Positions 1 to 10,640 of a stretch of 64,000 nt of DNA are shown piece by piece. Numbering within the stretch: position 1 is the first letter of the stretch; the number at the start of each line of letters is the position of its first letter. This stretch comes from Azolla caroliniana (taxonomy: Eukaryota; Polypodiophyta), in assembly GCA_043228905.1 (NCBI GenBank), contig JBHGNT010000017.1:8804001-8868000 (forward strand), written 5' to 3'. A model generated the notes under the pieces. That model was not told the origin of the DNA. It saw only the letters and a list, made by a program, of their open reading frames with translations, and searched no databases. The position numbers and the translations under genes were made by a program.

Positions 1-3
1 TGC

Positions 4-500
4 ATGGAGGCCTTCTCATTTCGCGAACAGAGAATTGCAAACGCGCATAGGCGATTGAAGATAATTAGACGTGAGCACCCAGAGCCCCCTAATGCACCTA
101 CCTCACCAGCAAACACTGACTCAGAAGGAGAAATGGACTGCATGACGCTCTCTGGGGTAGCCAAGAAGTGGTTAAAGCAACACGGATTGGAAGGATTCTT
201 GAGGATCATGGAGGCACCACCACACAAAGAGGCGGAAAGGGTTGTCAGAGCCATCGACACTGAAGTAATCACAGAAGAGGCCATCCGTGCCCTGACGGGC
301 CTACCCGAGGGCGGCATCTTCACCATCGACAACCCTACCCCGGAGCAGCTCACAAAATACTTTGGTGAGTATTCTCTAGCCAGCAAGGCATATCGCACAC
401 AGGGCGGCGAGGATGGCTTATTTCGGGAGATTGCTCGTGTACTGCACGAGTATGGCCATGTGTACCCTCGACCCCCGGTTCAGAATCAGAATATTCTAGT
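4..500 (+). pseudogene. 5' fragment of gypsy accessory ORF (element Q)
   Basis: Open frame of which about 155 codons are element-derived. The likely family start is the ATG at 142 (MTLSGVAKKW), matching MVLSEEARQW in element J and MPITIS in K. It shows the block WLKQHGLEGFLRI, then EYSLASKAYRTQGGEDG and a PRPP motif, lined up with YFGEYSISSKAYRTQGGE in J. Translated similarity to J also runs upstream of the ATG, so this part may be leader or an N-terminal extension. The frame ends where the LTR of element P begins, so the coiled-coil half is missing. Function is unknown. The frame up to the break has no stop, so this copy was probably intact when P inserted. Confidence 0.7.
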
Positions 501-1123
501 TGTTAGTATATTATAGAAATATTGTACGGTACATTCTAGAGATATTTCTTGAGTATATTCTAGAGATATTCAATCTCGAAACTTGTATAAATTACTTGTA
601 ACCTCCTTGGTCCCTTTCAAGGGATTCAACGCCAGTCATTGACACATCAATCTAGTATTCATGTTTCGCCCCATCTTGTGTTACGGGCATGACCATATAA
701 TATCCCGTGGTGAGAATTTACCATAGTATTCTATACACGTGGATAAGTGTGAGGGTTAAACGAGAGTGTAAAGAAGGGGAGGATTACTTTTAATCCTCGG
801 GATTGAGACAACCCATTAGGCCAAGTGTGAACTTGCCTAGGGTATCGCTATATATAAGAGGCCTAGCTACCCTCATTTCATCATCTTTTGACTATGTCGA
901 GACTCTGTTCTTGTGGTGGGTCAACTCTTGTAGCGAGCGCACCAGCACCAGGTACGACTCGACACCACGACAGTGGTATGGGACGCCGATCGAGGTTCGA
1001 GTCCGTCTCGATCCCTTCACTCGAGGGTGGTCGGGTGGATCAACACCCTTCTTTCTCTCTCTCCTTTCTATCTATCTATCTTTTATCCTTATCATATGCT
1101 TACATTAGGGCATATCTCTAATA
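501..1123 (+). repeat. 5' LTR of element P
   Basis: Begins TGTTAG and ends CTAATA, an altered CTAACA, so the ends form the expected short inverted repeat. TATA-like CTATATATAAGAGG lies near 850. A match to the initiator-Met tRNA starts two bases after the end. A tRNA-like pair (promoter-like stretch 911-951, GGTTCGAGTCC at 994-1,004) lies inside. No second copy is in the window. Confidence 0.65.
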
Positions 1124-1125
1124 GT

Positions 1126-1137
1126 TGGTATTAGAGC
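1126..1137 (+). other. Primer binding site, initiator-Met type
   Basis: TGGTATTAGAGC differs by one base from TGGTATCAGAGC, the standard complement of the plant initiator-Met tRNA 3' end. It fixes element P as plus-strand and the end of its 5' LTR near 1,123. Confidence 0.75.
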
Positions 1138-1350
1138 TCATGTTCTAATGTTTCTTTTGTTGTCTTTTGTCTTCTTGATTGATGGTGATCGATCGATGTG
1201 CAGTCGGCCTTGATCCAGAGAACGATCAGCAAAGGAATTCCGGTAATCTTTCTTGTTTTTTTTTCTATTTTTTCTTCTCCCTTCTAATAATGTATATGGT
1301 CATATGTAATTTTTTTTTCATTAATTCAATGATGTTGTAGTGGTAATTAA

Positions 1351-1559
1351 TGTTGTACGTTTTAGGGTTAGGGTTAATGGTAATGATGATTGGTGATGGA
1401 GATGGTGTGTTTAATGAGGATGATGAGCGTTATGGGATCGATGGTGAGAGAGACGACAAGCATTGAGAAGCATTGTGGGGTGGGGGGTGGTGCCTTGAAT
1501 GGCTCCACCCCCCTCCCAAGGGGGTTCAACGTTAAGGGGAGAGAGAGGAAGAGAGATGA

Positions 1560-1605
<46 letters not shown>

Positions 1606-1851
1606 TTATTCATGTTTCATTCATTCCCCATAAGGGGTTAAATAGTACAAGAGGGGGGTAGATACATTGGGGTGTAAGCCCCCTCGAGCATTCATACTGG
1701 ACACTCACTCACACCTCCTCGTATCCATCCACATGCACACACGTGACTCACAATTACATTTATGCTCCCTACACATACACAACAACATCATGATAACATT
1801 CGACCCTCGCTCATCACACTTGACTCTCTGTACATCTCGTACGGGGTAACA
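1351..1851 (-). repeat. 3' LTR of T1
   Basis: 501 bp, TGTTGTACG...GGTAACA as read on the plus strand. It holds a GA run at 1,563-1,600 (about 19 units) and a short TTTAGGGTTAGGGTTA stretch that is part of the LTR and not a telomere. Confidence 0.93.
1563..1600. repeat. (AG)n microsatellite in T1 3' LTR
   Basis: About 19 AG units. The partner LTR has about 10 units at 4,470-4,490; the 18-bp difference explains the whole length difference between the LTRs. Confidence 0.95.
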
Positions 1852-4257
1852 CAATATGGCACGCCGGTGGGAGAGTGCCTTGCACGTCGAGCCCACATGC
1901 CTTGATGATGATATTTCTTCGATCGGGACTTCCATCGGTCCTTTCAATGATCGACTCCCTCGATCGGAGTGCTTGACTCGAACATCTTTGTCGGTCAGCA
2001 AATCTTTCCGCGACACGAACATTCTCGTTCTGTCGGCTTACGAACTTCGTCATGGGTCCAAAATCATGTCGTGTATATGTATGTTCTTCCTTTGTTTTGA
2101 GTGTGTGTGAATAGTCTTGGGAATTTTCAAAATTTTGGTGGTGCCCTCTTGTATTTTTAAAATTTTGATATGTACCCTCGAGTTTTGAAATTTTCATTCA
2201 CTACCCCCAAATTTCTGAAATTTTGGGTTGCTACCCTCAACATTTTAAAATTTCTTCGCATGCCCCTCTCTTCTCTTTTTCCCTCTCATTTTTTTTCTTG
2301 TTTTCTTGTTTTTCTCTTGCTTCTGTCGTTTCCCTCCTTCCTCTGTTCTGTGCCTTCTCTTCTTCCATGACTTCTTCCTCTTCCTTCTCTGTTCCTTCTT
2401 TTGATTTCATTCGAGAGTTGTGTTTCGTCTTCTATTCTTCTATGTATTCTATTTCTTTGTTTGCATCTTCTATGTCGTTTCCTATCGTAGCCCTATCATA
2501 GCTTTCTCCTCCTCCTTCTCTTCTTCTTTTCATGTCTCTATTTTGGTGTTTTGAAGAATGGGGAGGAACGACATCTCCATTGTCATTGCCGTCTTTGTTG
2601 ATGTTTCGCTTTTTGGCTCTATTCAACTGTTTTTCTGGTAGCCGTTAAGACATTGTCTGCTATTCAGTAACTCTCGGATCGCCGGCTCTGTCCGGTCCAA
2701 CATTGTCTGTTGGTCTCTTTCCGACTCTCGGTTTGGCCTCTGCTTTCCGGCCTCTCCGGCCTTTGTCTATCTCATGGCCACTGTCCGGCCACCACGCTAT
2801 TGCGGACTCCGTCAAAGTCTTTGTTGATTTCCGTCAGTTTGAGTCTGCTTCTGTGTCTCCGACTCCGTTGCGGTTCTCCGGCTCCATGTCGTCTCCTTCT
2901 CCATTCCGGCACCGTTCGACCGCTCCGACCGCTCTCTGGCCGGCACTTTTCCGACCTCTCGTCAATCTTTGTCGGTGTCGCCGTTCTGGCCATCGATTCG
3001 TCTTCGTCCGGCCCGTTCCGGTCGTCGTCTGGTCCATTCCAGCCGGTTTTCCGGCTGTTGTCCGGCTACTCCCATCTCTGGTCATTTCGGTCTTGCTTTT
3101 CTCAAGCTTTCCACTGTTCGGCCTCTGTCCGGAAGACTCCATCTTCAGCCAGTGTCTCTTCGGCCTTCTTTCGGGGTCATCATTGTTGTTGTTGTCGGTT
3201 GTCGAGCTGCTGCCGTCGCTGCAACCCCTATCCGGCCGTTCTAGATGCTGTCCGACCACTCCGGCCACTTCTTGGCCGTCGTTCCGGACGCTTTACGGCC
3301 GTTGTCTGGCTATTCCGGCCCTGTTCGGTCGTCACTGTCTTTCTAGCCCTTCCGATGTCTGATTTTGTCCATCCATCCGGTGTCTCTTTTCATTTTGGAC
3401 GTCTTTTGGGCTGTATCCGTCCGGTTCATTCCGTTCTTTTCCCGTTTCTTCTATCCAGACCGTTCCATCGTGTTTATGTATTGTCTTCGGCCCCATCTGT
3501 GGTTTTCTACATCACGTCTTCTTGTCTGACTTCTCCGTTTCTGGCTATGTCGTATGTCCGTTTGGCATGTTTGGTCGTCCCTTTGTTGTCCAGCCCGTCC
3601 GTTGTCCGCCTTTGTCTAGTGTGTATCTAACCGGCCAATCTGGCCATCTTCATCTCCGTTCTGGCTGCAGTTCGGCCGTGTCTTTTCGGCCGCCTCTGCA
3701 ACCTTCTGATCATCGTTGCTATTCTGGCCGTCGTCCGTCCGGTGTTGTTGGTTTCTCTGGTCGTCGATGTCTAGTTTGCGTTTGCATCTCTTCTCTGTCT
3801 TCTATGGTCCTTCTGGTTCTTGTTCCGATTTCGGTTCCGACTCTCTTCGCATTGTTTCTTCTAGAACCATTGCCCGTGCATTCTTAGCACATCCTGCCGG
3901 TCTTCGCTCCACACACTGCGACTTTCTCCGCAGTCTCCTGGTGGGCTTCTCTTTCCGGTTGTGTTGGCACTGGTTCCCTCTGCGTTGCTGTTTGTCCAGC
4001 CGTGCATCTTGCACTACGCTTTTGAGAACACGCACATTGTCGCTAACCGCTTTCGGAAACACGCACATGGACACTAATCGCAACCTCGCACAAACATTGT
4101 TGCCATTCATGCATTCCTCCATAGACTTCCTCCAACATCTTCACCGTCATTTTCGCGTTTCGCTATTTCTTGCACTTAGTCGTTATGGCTTGCACATCCG
4201 CGTATCATTCTTCGCCTCCGTTTCCAAAGGGGGGTCGCCTTCGTGGTCGCCAAAAGG
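1852..4257 (-). other. Non-coding interior of T1
   Basis: No retroelement domain in any frame. The left end (1,852-1,905) carries the ATGGCACGCC / GTGGGA / GTGCCTTG block also seen beside the 3' LTRs of J and N. Positions 2,116-2,268 hold four or five degenerate units of about 35 bp built on TACCCTC plus ATTTTGAAATTTT. Positions 2,270-3,880 are strongly pyrimidine-rich on the plus strand with many TCCGGCC-like words, which keeps several overlapping frames open by composition. The right end (4,241-4,252) is the primer site. Confidence 0.8.
4241..4252 (-). other. T1 primer binding site
   Basis: Minus-strand TGGCGACCACGA, a few bases inside the 5' LTR and identical to the site in J at 38,011-38,022. 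The first ten bases match the 3' end I recall for a plant tRNA-Arg; the isotype needs checking. Confidence 0.65.
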
Positions 4258-4740
4258 TGTTGTACGTTTTAGGGTTAGGGTTAATGGTAATGATGATTGG
4301 TGATGGAGATGGTGTGTTTAATGAGGATGATGAGCGTTATGGGATCGATGGTGAGAGAGACGACAAGCATTGAGAAGCATTGTGGGGTGGGGGGTGGTGC
4401 CTTGAATGGCTCCACCCCCCTCCCAAGAGGGTTCAACGTTAAGGGGAGAGAGAGGAAGAGAGATGACAAAGAGAGAGAGAGAGAGAGAGAATGATTATTC
4501 ATGTTTCATTCATTCCCCATAAGGGGTTAAATAGTACAAGAGGGGGGTAGATACATTGGGGTGTAAGCCCCCTCGAGCATTCATACTGGACACTCACTCA
4601 CACCTCCTCGTATCCATCCACATGCACACACGTGACTCACAATTACATTTATGCTCCCTACACATACACAACAACATCATGATAACATTCGACCCTCGCT
4701 CATCACACTTGACTCTCTGTACATCTCGTACGGGGTAACA
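4258..4740 (-). repeat. 5' LTR of T1
   Basis: 483 bp, same ends as the left copy, with a shorter GA run. ATTAA follows directly at 4,741. Confidence 0.93.
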
Positions 4741-4776
4741 ATTAATTGGTTATATAAAACGTTTACATATGTGCAC

Positions 4777-5021
4777 GAGGTCAATACCTCATTTGACATA
4801 AATTTAATATGTGATTAGTGTCGTATGCGTACAAGGTTAATACCTCAATTACATATTACGTTCACAAACACATGTTACGTTTGCATACAAGGTCATTACC
4901 TTGATTTGTATGTAAATGATACGTGTTTGGTGTCGTATGCGTATGAGGTCAATACCTCAATTGTGTATTACGATTAACCCTTATTGTTAGATGTTTCGTG
5001 TGCGTAGAGGGTATATGCCTC
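4777..5021 (+). repeat. Five short palindromes in the leader of P
   Basis: Imperfect hairpins of the form GAGGT-CAAT-ACCTC lie at 4,777-4,790, 4,833-4,846, 4,889-4,902, 4,945-4,958 and 5,007-5,021. The first four starts are exactly 56 bp apart. The intervening DNA repeats words such as TCGTATGCGTA and TACATATTACG, so this is a degenerate tandem repeat with a conserved stem. Confidence 0.75.
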
Positions 5022-6111
5022 GCTTACGTATCTCGATTACATCATTTTTGGCTATTTTATATTACGATTTCTTTTATATATGCATATGTGGTCACGTGTA
5101 TACGTATTTGATCGTATATATGTGATAATATATATATGTGTATATAAGTTATTATGTGATTTCATTAACAAATGTTTTCCTTTTTGGTGGCCATCCTCAC
5201 ATTTTTGTGAGAATGGCGTTGTCACCATCCCTTTTTCAACAAATTTTTATTGTTGACATCCCCATTGGTGACTTTGATTTCATTACATAATGAAACAATC
5301 TTAGCCACAATGGTGTTTAGAATGTAGGGCTTGACCCACTTGATGTGAGGTCACTCTTATGACACACATATCCAACATCCCTCCCTCATTACATGGATAC
5401 GATGCCGCCATGAGCTCATTCTTATGAAAGGCATTCGTAATGACGTAATCATGTGATGAGCCACGTGGGCCTACTATGAAAAGAGGGCTCATTTGGCTTG
5501 ACCATTAGGTTGCACTTTGGCGTATGCCATCGTAATTATGAGACTTGAGGTTAGGTAACGTACCAACAAAGTTTGTGGTAAACGAGGGGGAAATAAGGAC
5601 TCTTGACATATATGTTTCTTTTAAAAAAACATATATGGGCAAATGTTTCACATATCTCTTATACATATTAAATAGTAAACATTCAAGAAGACTAACCTAC
5701 TTGGTTGGCTCAAGTGTTTAATGCATTTGTTCTTGAGGTCTCAAGTTCAAATATGACCAAGACCATACCACATCATTGATACATATGATTATAACACATG
5801 TTTAGACTTGAGGTCTAAGTGCACTTCGGGGTCCTCGTAATAGGACTTAAAGAGCCGAAACCACATATGTGGGCACCGAAACATAGTTTATATTTAACAT
5901 TTTTTTCGTGTATAAACTATTCATGACGCGAACATACATGGTTGAGCCTTAGGGAGCCTACATGAAAAAAATCGATATAGAGATCAGGGAAAGACATTTA
6001 TTTGTCACCCCCATGGTTTTTAAAACACCTTTGTGTTACCATAGTAACCGGATCTTGAACCTCATCTCATATGTCTAGAGGGGTATTGACATGAGATCAT
6101 GATATCGATTA
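5022..6111 (+). other. Rest of P leader, non-coding
   Basis: AT-rich DNA without a supported gene. The only structure I see is the tRNA-like stretch near 5,700 and short TATATATG runs near 5,090-5,150. Confidence 0.5.
5695..5765 (+). other. tRNA-like (A box/B box) stretch in P leader
   Basis: TTGGTTGGCTCAAGTG (5,701-5,716) resembles a pol III A box and AAGTTCAAATATGACC (5,743-5,758) a degenerate B box, at tRNA-like spacing. No full cloverleaf is evident, so it is probably a decayed tRNA or the head of a tRNA-derived SINE. Confidence 0.4.
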
Positions 6112-6201
6112 ATGTTTCCCCATGATATGTTTACATCACGACATGATGTTATGACTATTCGTCTGACCTTATCCTATTTCTTTGCCAGAAATAATCATTC
6201 A

Positions 6202-7095
6202 ATGGATCAAAATAAAAACCCGATGTCATCCGCTCAAGCGGAAGGAACTCAAGGAAATCCTCCTGGACAAATGTCCATTGAGATGTATTTTTCACAAATA
6301 AGCCATTACCTTAGTTTCATCGCTCAACAGATGACCGAACTTCGGCAATCTCAAAGTGCTCTCGAGGCACGTGTCATTAGTTTACAACGTGAGACTAATA
6401 CACCTGATGAGCGATAGGGTGAACCATCATTTGTCGTTAAGCCATTTACGGGAGAAAAAAAGGAAAGAATTGAAGAAGCAATCTGCATGTGGCTGGGCCG
6501 ATGGGAGTCTCATTTTGAGCTCTATCCCATGCCAGATAGTACGAAGATTGCATATGTCGGCCAAGAACTAGGGGGTAAGGCCGCCGCTTGGTGGTGTGGG
6601 CTCCGTACTTTGGGGAAATTGCCCGATACTTGGATAGAATTTGTCACAGTTTTAAAGGGCCAATTTCTGCAACCTCCCTCTTAAACCAAGGCAGCACAAG
6701 CTTCAATGAACCTCTCTAGTAGGAAGTTTTCCTTGCTAGAAGACTATGTTCACCATGCTAGAACCCAAATCCAAAAATCGGGTCTAGAAGGGGACAATTG
6801 GTTAATAGCTTGTTTTGTCAATGGCATCCCCAATTCGGACTATCACTGGATAATGCACGATAAGGATCCAAAATCCTTCGAAGAGGCCATTGAAATAGTT
6901 CTTTGCTATCAACGCACTTCGAAGAAGGATCGCAACAAACCCAACGAAGCGCCCATGACTAAGCAGTCACAATTTGTTGGGAAATGCAAGACATCCAACG
7001 AATTCATGGATTGCGATTGTAAGCGACAACATCCTTTTTGCGTATTCTGCAAAAAGAAGGGTCATACAAAAGAGCAATGTCGAAAGCTCCAATGA
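6202..7095 (+). pseudogene. gag: gag of element P (broken)
   Basis: One frame from ATG 6,202 (MDQNKN) with stops after NTPDER (6,415) and after LQPPS (6,682). The capsid region shows the gypsy gag pattern: KPFTGEK, then MWLGRWESHFELY, KAAAWWCGL and a QFLQP segment. A zinc knuckle CVFCKKKGHTKEQC lies near 7,039-7,080 and would bind genomic RNA. In an active element this protein forms the virus-like particle. The stops are TAG and TAA, each one transition from CAG and CAA. Order gag-protease-RT on the plus strand supports one element. Confidence 0.85.
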
Positions 7096-7600
7096 AAAGA
7101 GCATGACAACAAAGATAAAGCTGCAGACCATAAAGGTCAAATTCCTAATGTCCTTCAAGTCTATACACATCATTTAAGTAATTGTCAATGTTCTTTCCCT
7201 CACTATGTATTGGGTCCTAATGATTTACATCGTGCAAACGGGTATATCAATGGATCTCCTGTACAAGTTTTGTTTCATTCGGGAAGCTCACACAACTTTG
7301 TGAATGATCATTTGGTTTAGATATGGGGAATCCAACCCACCGTAAGTGATCACACCTATACGGTGCACTTGGCTGATGGAAGAGTACAATACATCAACGA
7401 GGCGATTCATTCATTAGGAATTTCAATTGATACTTATATAGACGAAGTAGACTTCCATGTAATGAATCTTTGTACCACTGATGTAATACTGGGTTATCCC
7501 TGGTTTTATAATAAAAACTCTTCTTTATCTATTGATTGGCTTCATCATTCAATAACTTTTGTACTGAACGATTGTACTCATTTATTCAATGTGTAAAAAA
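7096..7600 (+). pseudogene. Aspartic protease region of P
   Basis: Same frame as gag. VLFHSGSSHNFVN (7,267-7,305) aligns to the retroelement protease active site, but the catalytic Asp is replaced by His. A stop (TAG) follows at 7,318. Downstream, VILGYPWFY matches the conserved ILG-x-PW motif near the end of gypsy proteases. A one-base frameshift near 7,590 separates it from RT. Confidence 0.75.
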
Positions 7601-8613
7601 ACAATCCCTCTCGATTGTTTCCTCTCCATCAATATCCAAGTTGTCTTGTTCTACTCTATTTTATTGTGTACTTGATCCAGACATTCACGTTTACAATATC
7701 GATAATGTCTCGGTTCAATTAACATATTTTGAACAACAACAACAACTTGATGAAATCTTCAATGATTTTCGTGATGTTTTTCCAAGTGAACTACCAGATG
7801 GGTTACCTCCTAAACATAATATAGACCATCGTATAGATATTGTACCTGGCGTTGCACCAATAAGTATACCTCCTTATCGCTTAAGTCGATCCGAAGAGGA
7901 TGAGGTATGTAAGCAACTCAAGGACTATTTACGAATGGGTTATATACGTTATAGTAAATCTCCATGGGGTGCACCTGTTCTCTTGGTAAAAAAGAAAGAG
8001 GGCACATGGCGTATGTGTATTAATTACCAACGCTTGAATAAAGTGATGATCAAGAATTCATATCCATTGCCTCGGGCTGACGATCTAATTGACCGTCTCC
8101 AGGGAATTCGATATTTTACGAAACTTGATCTCCGTACGGGCTACCATCAAATTCGTATAACTGAGGATGATGTTCCTAAAACGGCATTTCGTACACGCTA
8201 TGGCCATTATGAGTTTTTGGTTATGCCTTTTGATTTGACCAATGCTCCGGTTACATTTCAACAAGAAATGAATGACATTTTCCGAGAACAACTTGGAAAA
8301 TTTGTCGTTATTTTTTTGGATGATATTTTAGTTTATAGTTATACATTACAAGAACATGCTAAACATGTCTGCTTTGTTTTACAAACATTGCGTGACAAAC
8401 AATTTTATGCGAAGATCTCAAAATATGAGTTCTTCAAGAAATCAATTACTTATCTTGGACATCTCATAACCGAACGAGGAGTTGAAATTGATCCTTCTAG
8501 CATTGGGAAAATCAAGCTTTGGCCCACTCTTCGGAATATTCGACAGGTTTGATCATTCCTTGGTTTTGTTGGGTTTTTGCGAAAATCCCTTCATAATTAC
8601 TCCCAATTGACAA
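7601..8613 (+). pseudogene. Reverse transcriptase of P, truncated
   Basis: Ty3/gypsy [15 protein letters not shown] and DHRIDIVPG linker motifs, then [31 protein letters not shown], the catalytic FLDDILVYS near 8,310-8,340 and the [10 protein letters not shown] motif. It makes cDNA from the element RNA. A TGA at 8,550 (one transition from CGA) interrupts RQV-SFLGFVGF. The frame then continues to 8,613, where element O is inserted. RNase H and integrase are missing. Confidence 0.9.
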
Positions 8614-9040
8614 TGTCAGGGACACACCAAGTGCGGACTAAGATGAAGCACGGATGATGAGGCTACGACGAAGCAATGAAGGAATGACACAAGAGCATAA
8701 AGATAGAGATGAAGATTAAGGAGACAAGATTGGATGAAATGAGAATACTAGATTGATATGTCCATGACTAGCGTTGTTCACCTTGAATTCCTTCAAGGTG
8801 AACTCAACTATTTATACTAAGTGGCATGTATACCTGTTGCACGCATGCGATACAATAGAGCATGTAGGCAGTAGGTACGCATGCATGTGCCAAGTGTTAA
8901 TAATACAAGGGAGAAATTATGCACATGATGCTAGCTAAAACCTACAATGAGGAAGTATATACATGATTATATGCTAGATGTGTGGTTAACACATAACACT
9001 CGATTATAACATGGTCATGTCAAGAGTTCGAATCTTGACA
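8614..9040 (-). repeat. 3' LTR of minus-strand chromovirus O
   Basis: TGTCAGG...TTGACA on the plus strand, about 427 bp. Next to it on the right is a minus-strand purine tract (AAGGGGGGATAA), which marks it as a 3' LTR. Minus-strand TATA-like TATAAATAG is near 8,810. Its edge joins the RT of element P. The matching 5' LTR is not in the window. Confidence 0.75.
8968..9040 (+). other. tRNA-like stretch at edge of O LTR
   Basis: GCTAGATGTGTGGTTAAC (8,973-8,990) and GAGTTCGAATC (9,023-9,034) sit at A-box/B-box spacing, antisense to the LTR. Confidence 0.4.
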
Positions 9041-9190
9041 TTATCCCCCCTTCAACGATGCCTTCCCAAATCGTTTGTCGGCTTAAGGGGATATTATTGA
9101 TGAAAATCTTAGATCACCTCCAAAGTATTTTGTAAATCCTAGGCAAGGAGTAACCCTTCCACAAGACAAGGTATTTAACACCAACGGGCA
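9041..9190 (-). pseudogene. Chromodomain tail of chromovirus O
   Basis: Minus-strand 9,176-9,117 reads KYLVLWKGYSLPRIYKILWR, close to the chromodomain core (YLVKWKGY) found at the C terminus of chromovirus integrases, where it guides insertion into chromatin. A stop, a short untranslated stretch and the purine tract (9,041-9,052) follow. Nothing else of integrase is recognisable; upstream is the minisatellite. Confidence 0.65.
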
Positions 9191-9995
9191 TGAGCAACCA
9201 TGTGTGGTCCTCACCTAGAACTGGAACACAAATATCAATGGGTGTGAGCGACCATGTGCGGTCCTCATGGGGAGCATGAACACCAAGGGGCATGAGTAAC
9301 CATGTGAGGTCCTTGCCGGGAATTGGAACGGTCCTTGCTGAGAGTTGGAACACGAACACCAACGAGCGTGAGCAACCATGTTGTCCTCACTGAGAAATGG
9401 AACACGAACGAATGAGTGACCATGTGGCCCTCACCGGGAACAAGAACACGAATGGGAGTAATCGACCATGTGCGGTCCTCACCGGGAACTGGAACATGAA
9501 CAATGGGCATGAGCGACCATGTCGGTCCTCACCGGGATTTGGAACACGAACAATAGTTGGAGTGAGCGGCCATGTGCGGTCCTCACTGGAGACTGGAACA
9601 CGAACGAGAGTGAGCGACCATGCGGCCCTCACTTGGAACAGGAACACGAACGGGAGTGAGCAGCCATGTCCGGCCCTCACTGGGAACAAGAACACGAACG
9701 GGAGTGAGCGGCCATGTGTGGCCCTCACCGGGAACAAGAACACGAACGGGCGTGAGCGACCATGTGGCCCTCATCGGGAACTCGAACACGAACGTGTGTG
9801 AGCAACCATGCGGCCCTCACTGGGACACCAATGGGAGTGAGCAGCCTTGTGCGGACCTCACCGGGAACTGGAACACGAACACCAACGGGAGTGAGTGGCC
9901 TTGTGCGGCCCTCATCGGGAACTGGAACACGAATACCAACGGGAGTGAGCGACCTTGTGCGGCCCTCACGGGGAACCAGAACATGAACACTCAGG
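9180..9995. repeat. Minisatellite, about 15 units of 40-57 bp
   Basis: Core GTGAGCGACCATGTG-CGG-CCTCACCGGGAACTGGAACACGAAC repeats with variable length and substitutions. Many units differ by indels that keep long frames open on both strands. It lies between the O chromodomain and the gag of copia R, so its parent is uncertain. Confidence 0.85.
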
Positions 9996-10360
9996 TGTTG
10001 ACTAAACTCTCCTCGCAAGGCTTGAATTTCAAAGAAGAAATCAAGGCCCTTGCACTTCTTTTGAGCCTCCCAACGACCTTGGAAAGTTTTACGTACAACC
10101 ATCACCAACAACTCGTCGATGCTAACGCTAGACGAAGCAATCATGGCGGTATTGTCATAGGTGCTTTGAAGAAAATCGATGGGTCTCACCATCAACGATA
10201 ATGTCGAAGCTCACTTCTCCAAGGGATTGGTTAATTAGAGTTGGCTAGGGAGGAGAAATGATCAACAATAGTCGAAGTTGAGGAGCGGGATGCCAAATAC
10301 CTACTGCACCCATTGCAAGAAGGCTAACCACAACGTTGCTGATTGTTGGTCGTGAAATAA
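9990..10360 (+). pseudogene. gag: gag fragment of copia R
   Basis: QVLTKLSSQGLNFKEEIK then LLLSLPTTLESF is the UBN2-type copia gag pattern (9,994-10,090). A zinc knuckle follows in another frame near 10,305-10,349: CTHCKKANHNVADCW. The joins between frames show several small indels. No LTR of this element is recognised; its left side is replaced by the minisatellite. Confidence 0.7.
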
Positions 10361-10399
10361 GAAGGGAAATGGCAGAATATTCGATCGAAATATAACCTC

Positions 10400-10640
10400 T
10401 TCCAATTTGAATCAGCCTTCGATCGACAACCAAATACATGTTGCCGAATCCCAGTCGGGAGAAGTAATTTCTTGGGAAGGCTTGTTGACCGAAGAGATCC
10501 TATTTAGTGCACATGATGCACAAACGTGGTTTCTTCATTCGGGCACCACATTTCACAAGGACCCCCACAAAGAATGGTTTTTGGACTATTCGACCGGTGC
10601 CGGCTTAGTCTAACTCAGAAATAGGTAGGAGTGCCGAATT
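10400..10640 (+). pseudogene. Protease scrap of copia R
   Basis: TWFLHSGTTFH near 10,530 aligns with the WILDSGAS-H active site of copia proteases, with the catalytic Asp changed to His. It is followed by unrelated or heavily decayed sequence to about 11,050 in which I see no domain. Confidence 0.5.

Larger units (their letters stand above)
1351..4740 (-). mobile_element. Non-autonomous LTR element T1 (LARD-like)
   Basis: Two LTRs (501 and 483 bp, TG...CA) flank a 2,406-bp interior with no gag, protease, RT or integrase. The target duplication is ATTAA at 1,346-1,350 and 4,741-4,745. The LTRs differ by one substitution (near 1,510 against 4,427) and by GA repeat length, so the insertion is recent. 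On the minus strand the primer site next to the right LTR and the block next to the left LTR match those of element J, so T1 is probably mobilised by J-lineage proteins. It lies in the leader of element P. Confidence 0.93.
501..8613 (+). mobile_element. Ty3/gypsy element P, 5' half, interrupted
   Basis: Plus-strand element: 5' LTR (501-1,123), Met-type primer site, long non-coding leader, gag, protease and RT. It is cut at 8,613 by the LTR of minus-strand element O, and its integrase and 3' LTR are not in the window. T1 (1,351-4,740) sits in the leader, so the native leader is about 1.7 kb. Coding parts hold in-frame stops and one frameshift. The leader has few reading frames and contains palindromic repeats (4,777-5,021) and a tRNA-like stretch (5,695-5,765). 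Joining the LTR to the coding part as one element is inference from strand, order and lack of another boundary. Confidence 0.65.

Noticed and set aside
803-1121. 101- and 77-codon frames in the P LTR
   Set aside because: Inside a non-coding LTR, overlapping each other, no domain.
1361-1376. TTTAGGGTTAGGGTTA, plant telomere-like repeat (also 4,268)
   Set aside because: Only about two units, inside both LTRs of T1, so it is LTR sequence.
2703-3630. Long plus-strand frames of 219 and 306 codons in T1
   Set aside because: They overlap each other and a minus-strand frame, are made of Ser/Leu/Pro/Phe/Arg from pyrimidine-rich DNA, and show no domain.
9387-9986. Several 70-130-codon frames on both strands
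   Set aside because: Products of the minisatellite; no start context or domain.
9180-9995. CRISPR-like repeat array
   Set aside because: Units are contiguous and variable, with no unique spacers, in eukaryotic DNA.
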